The translations under genes were made by a program, and so were the position numbers. Shown here piece after piece: positions 4,911 to 5,483 of a stretch of 5,483 nt of DNA. Each line of letters starts with the position of its first letter. Positions within the stretch are counted from its first letter, which is position 1. The stretch is taken from contig PMAL01000048.1 of the NCBI GenBank assembly GCA_003152555.1, forward strand, positions 42,156 to 47,638. The letters run 5' to 3'. The notes beneath the pieces were generated by a model. It did no database searches and was not told where the DNA came from. It saw only the letters and a list, made by a program, of their open reading frames with translations. The DNA is from Acidimicrobiaceae bacterium (lineage in GTDB: Bacteria > Actinomycetota > Acidimicrobiia > Acidimicrobiales > RAAP-2).

Positions 4911-5483
4911 ATGGAGAAGATTCGCGTGGCCATCGCCGGCGTAGGAAATTGCGCCAGTTCACTCATTCAAGGTGTGACGTACTACCGCGACGCGAGGGCC
5001 GGTGACGATGTCCCCGGCCTCATGCACGTGGTCTTGGGCGATTATCACGTCAGCGACCTCGAATTTGTCGCGGCCTTCGATGTCGATGCCTCCAAGGTCG
5101 GCAACGACCTCGGCAAGGCAATCGATGGTGGCCAGAACAACACCATCAAGTTCGCGACCGTGCCCTCACTCGGGGTCACGGTGCTACGCGGGCCAACGAT
5201 GGACGGGCTCAACAAGTACTACCACGCGTCAATCGAGGAGTCCCCGTTCGAGCCCTGCGACGTTGCTCAGGCACTGCGTGACGCCAAGGCTGAGGTGCTC
5301 GTCTCGTACCTACCCGTGGGATCAGAGAAAGCGCAGCGCTTCTACGCGCAGGCGGCGCTCGACGCGGGCGTGGCCTTCGTGAACGCGATTCCCGTGTTCA
5401 TTGCCTCGGACCCCGTGTGGGCCAAGAAATTCAGTGACGCCAACCTGCCGATCATCGGCGACGACATCAAGAGCCAGGTCGGC
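4911..5483 (+). CDS. ino1: Inositol-3-phosphate synthase, N-terminal half (cut by window edge)
   Basis: This NAD-dependent enzyme converts glucose 6-phosphate to 1D-myo-inositol 3-phosphate. In actinobacteria the product feeds mycothiol and phosphatidylinositol-based lipids. The 191 visible residues follow the mycobacterial Ino1 closely: VAIAGVGNCASSLIQG at 6-21 is the Rossmann dinucleotide-binding loop, then VPGLMHV at 34-40, VAAFDVDASKVG at 53-64, RGPTMDGLNKYY at 93-104, VSYLPVGSEKAQRFYAQ at 131-147, FVNAIPVFIASDPVWAKKF at 156-174 and GDDIKSQVG at 183-191. The mycobacterial enzyme is about 367 residues, so the catalytic C-terminal part is outside. AAGGAG at 4901-4906 lies 4 nt before the ATG, and the padR stop is 12 bp upstream, which indicates one operon. 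Confidence 0.96.
   Translation, partial: MEKIRVAIAGVGNCASSLIQGVTYYRDARAGDDVPGLMHVVLGDYHVSDLEFVAAFDVDASKVGNDLGKAIDGGQNNTIKFATVPSLGVTVLRGPTMDGLNKYYHASIEESPFEPCDVAQALRDAKAEVLVSYLPVGSEKAQRFYAQAALDAGVAFVNAIPVFIASDPVWAKKFSDANLPIIGDDIKSQVG

Overview
The window reads as a chromosomal housekeeping segment from an actinobacterium, probably a deep-branching, Acidimicrobiia-like lineage. The phylum call rests on three things: an actinobacterial-type Ino1 beside a PadR-family regulator, a DUF5318-like zinc-ribbon protein, and gene order. From memory, Mycobacterium tuberculosis has ino1 - padR - DUF5318 - ponA1 - rpsF - ssb - rpsR - rplI - dnaB in the same relative order and orientation (Rv0046c to Rv0058). 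The class assignment is a guess. No mobile element, CRISPR array, tRNA or rRNA was seen.

Layout. Minus strand, read from right to left: a DUF5318-like gene (3776-4201) overlaps panB (2958-3779) by 4 bp. A 119-bp gap follows, holding hairpins, a candidate promoter and a foldable leader. Next comes rpsF-ssb-rpsR-rplI (2838 down to 1105), with the last three genes joined by a 1-bp and a 4-bp overlap. A 160-bp gap with a strong hairpin separates these from dnaB, which starts at 944 and runs off the left edge after 314 codons. Plus strand: a padR-type regulator (4287-4898) and, 12 bp later, ino1 (4911 to the right edge, about half the gene). The two strands diverge from an 85-bp intergenic region at 4202-4286.

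How the genes work together. S6, S18 and L9 are ribosomal proteins. SSB and DnaB act at the replication fork. PanB makes ketopantoate for pantothenate and CoA. Ino1 makes inositol 3-phosphate, which in actinobacteria feeds mycothiol and inositol phospholipids. The PadR protein is a plausible regulator of its own operon and so of ino1: a perfect 16-bp palindrome lies just upstream of its -10 box, and the -10 box is placed so that transcription would begin at the A of its ATG.

The most unusual points are: an S18 with a tail of about 70 residues (RG/RGD-rich, then acidic), nearly doubling the protein; a compact rpsF leader that can fold into two abutting hairpins closed by a short stem next to the ribosome binding site; the palindrome and leaderless-type promoter of padR; and panB occupying the place held by ponA1 in mycobacteria. 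Nothing here looks like a wholly new multigene system.
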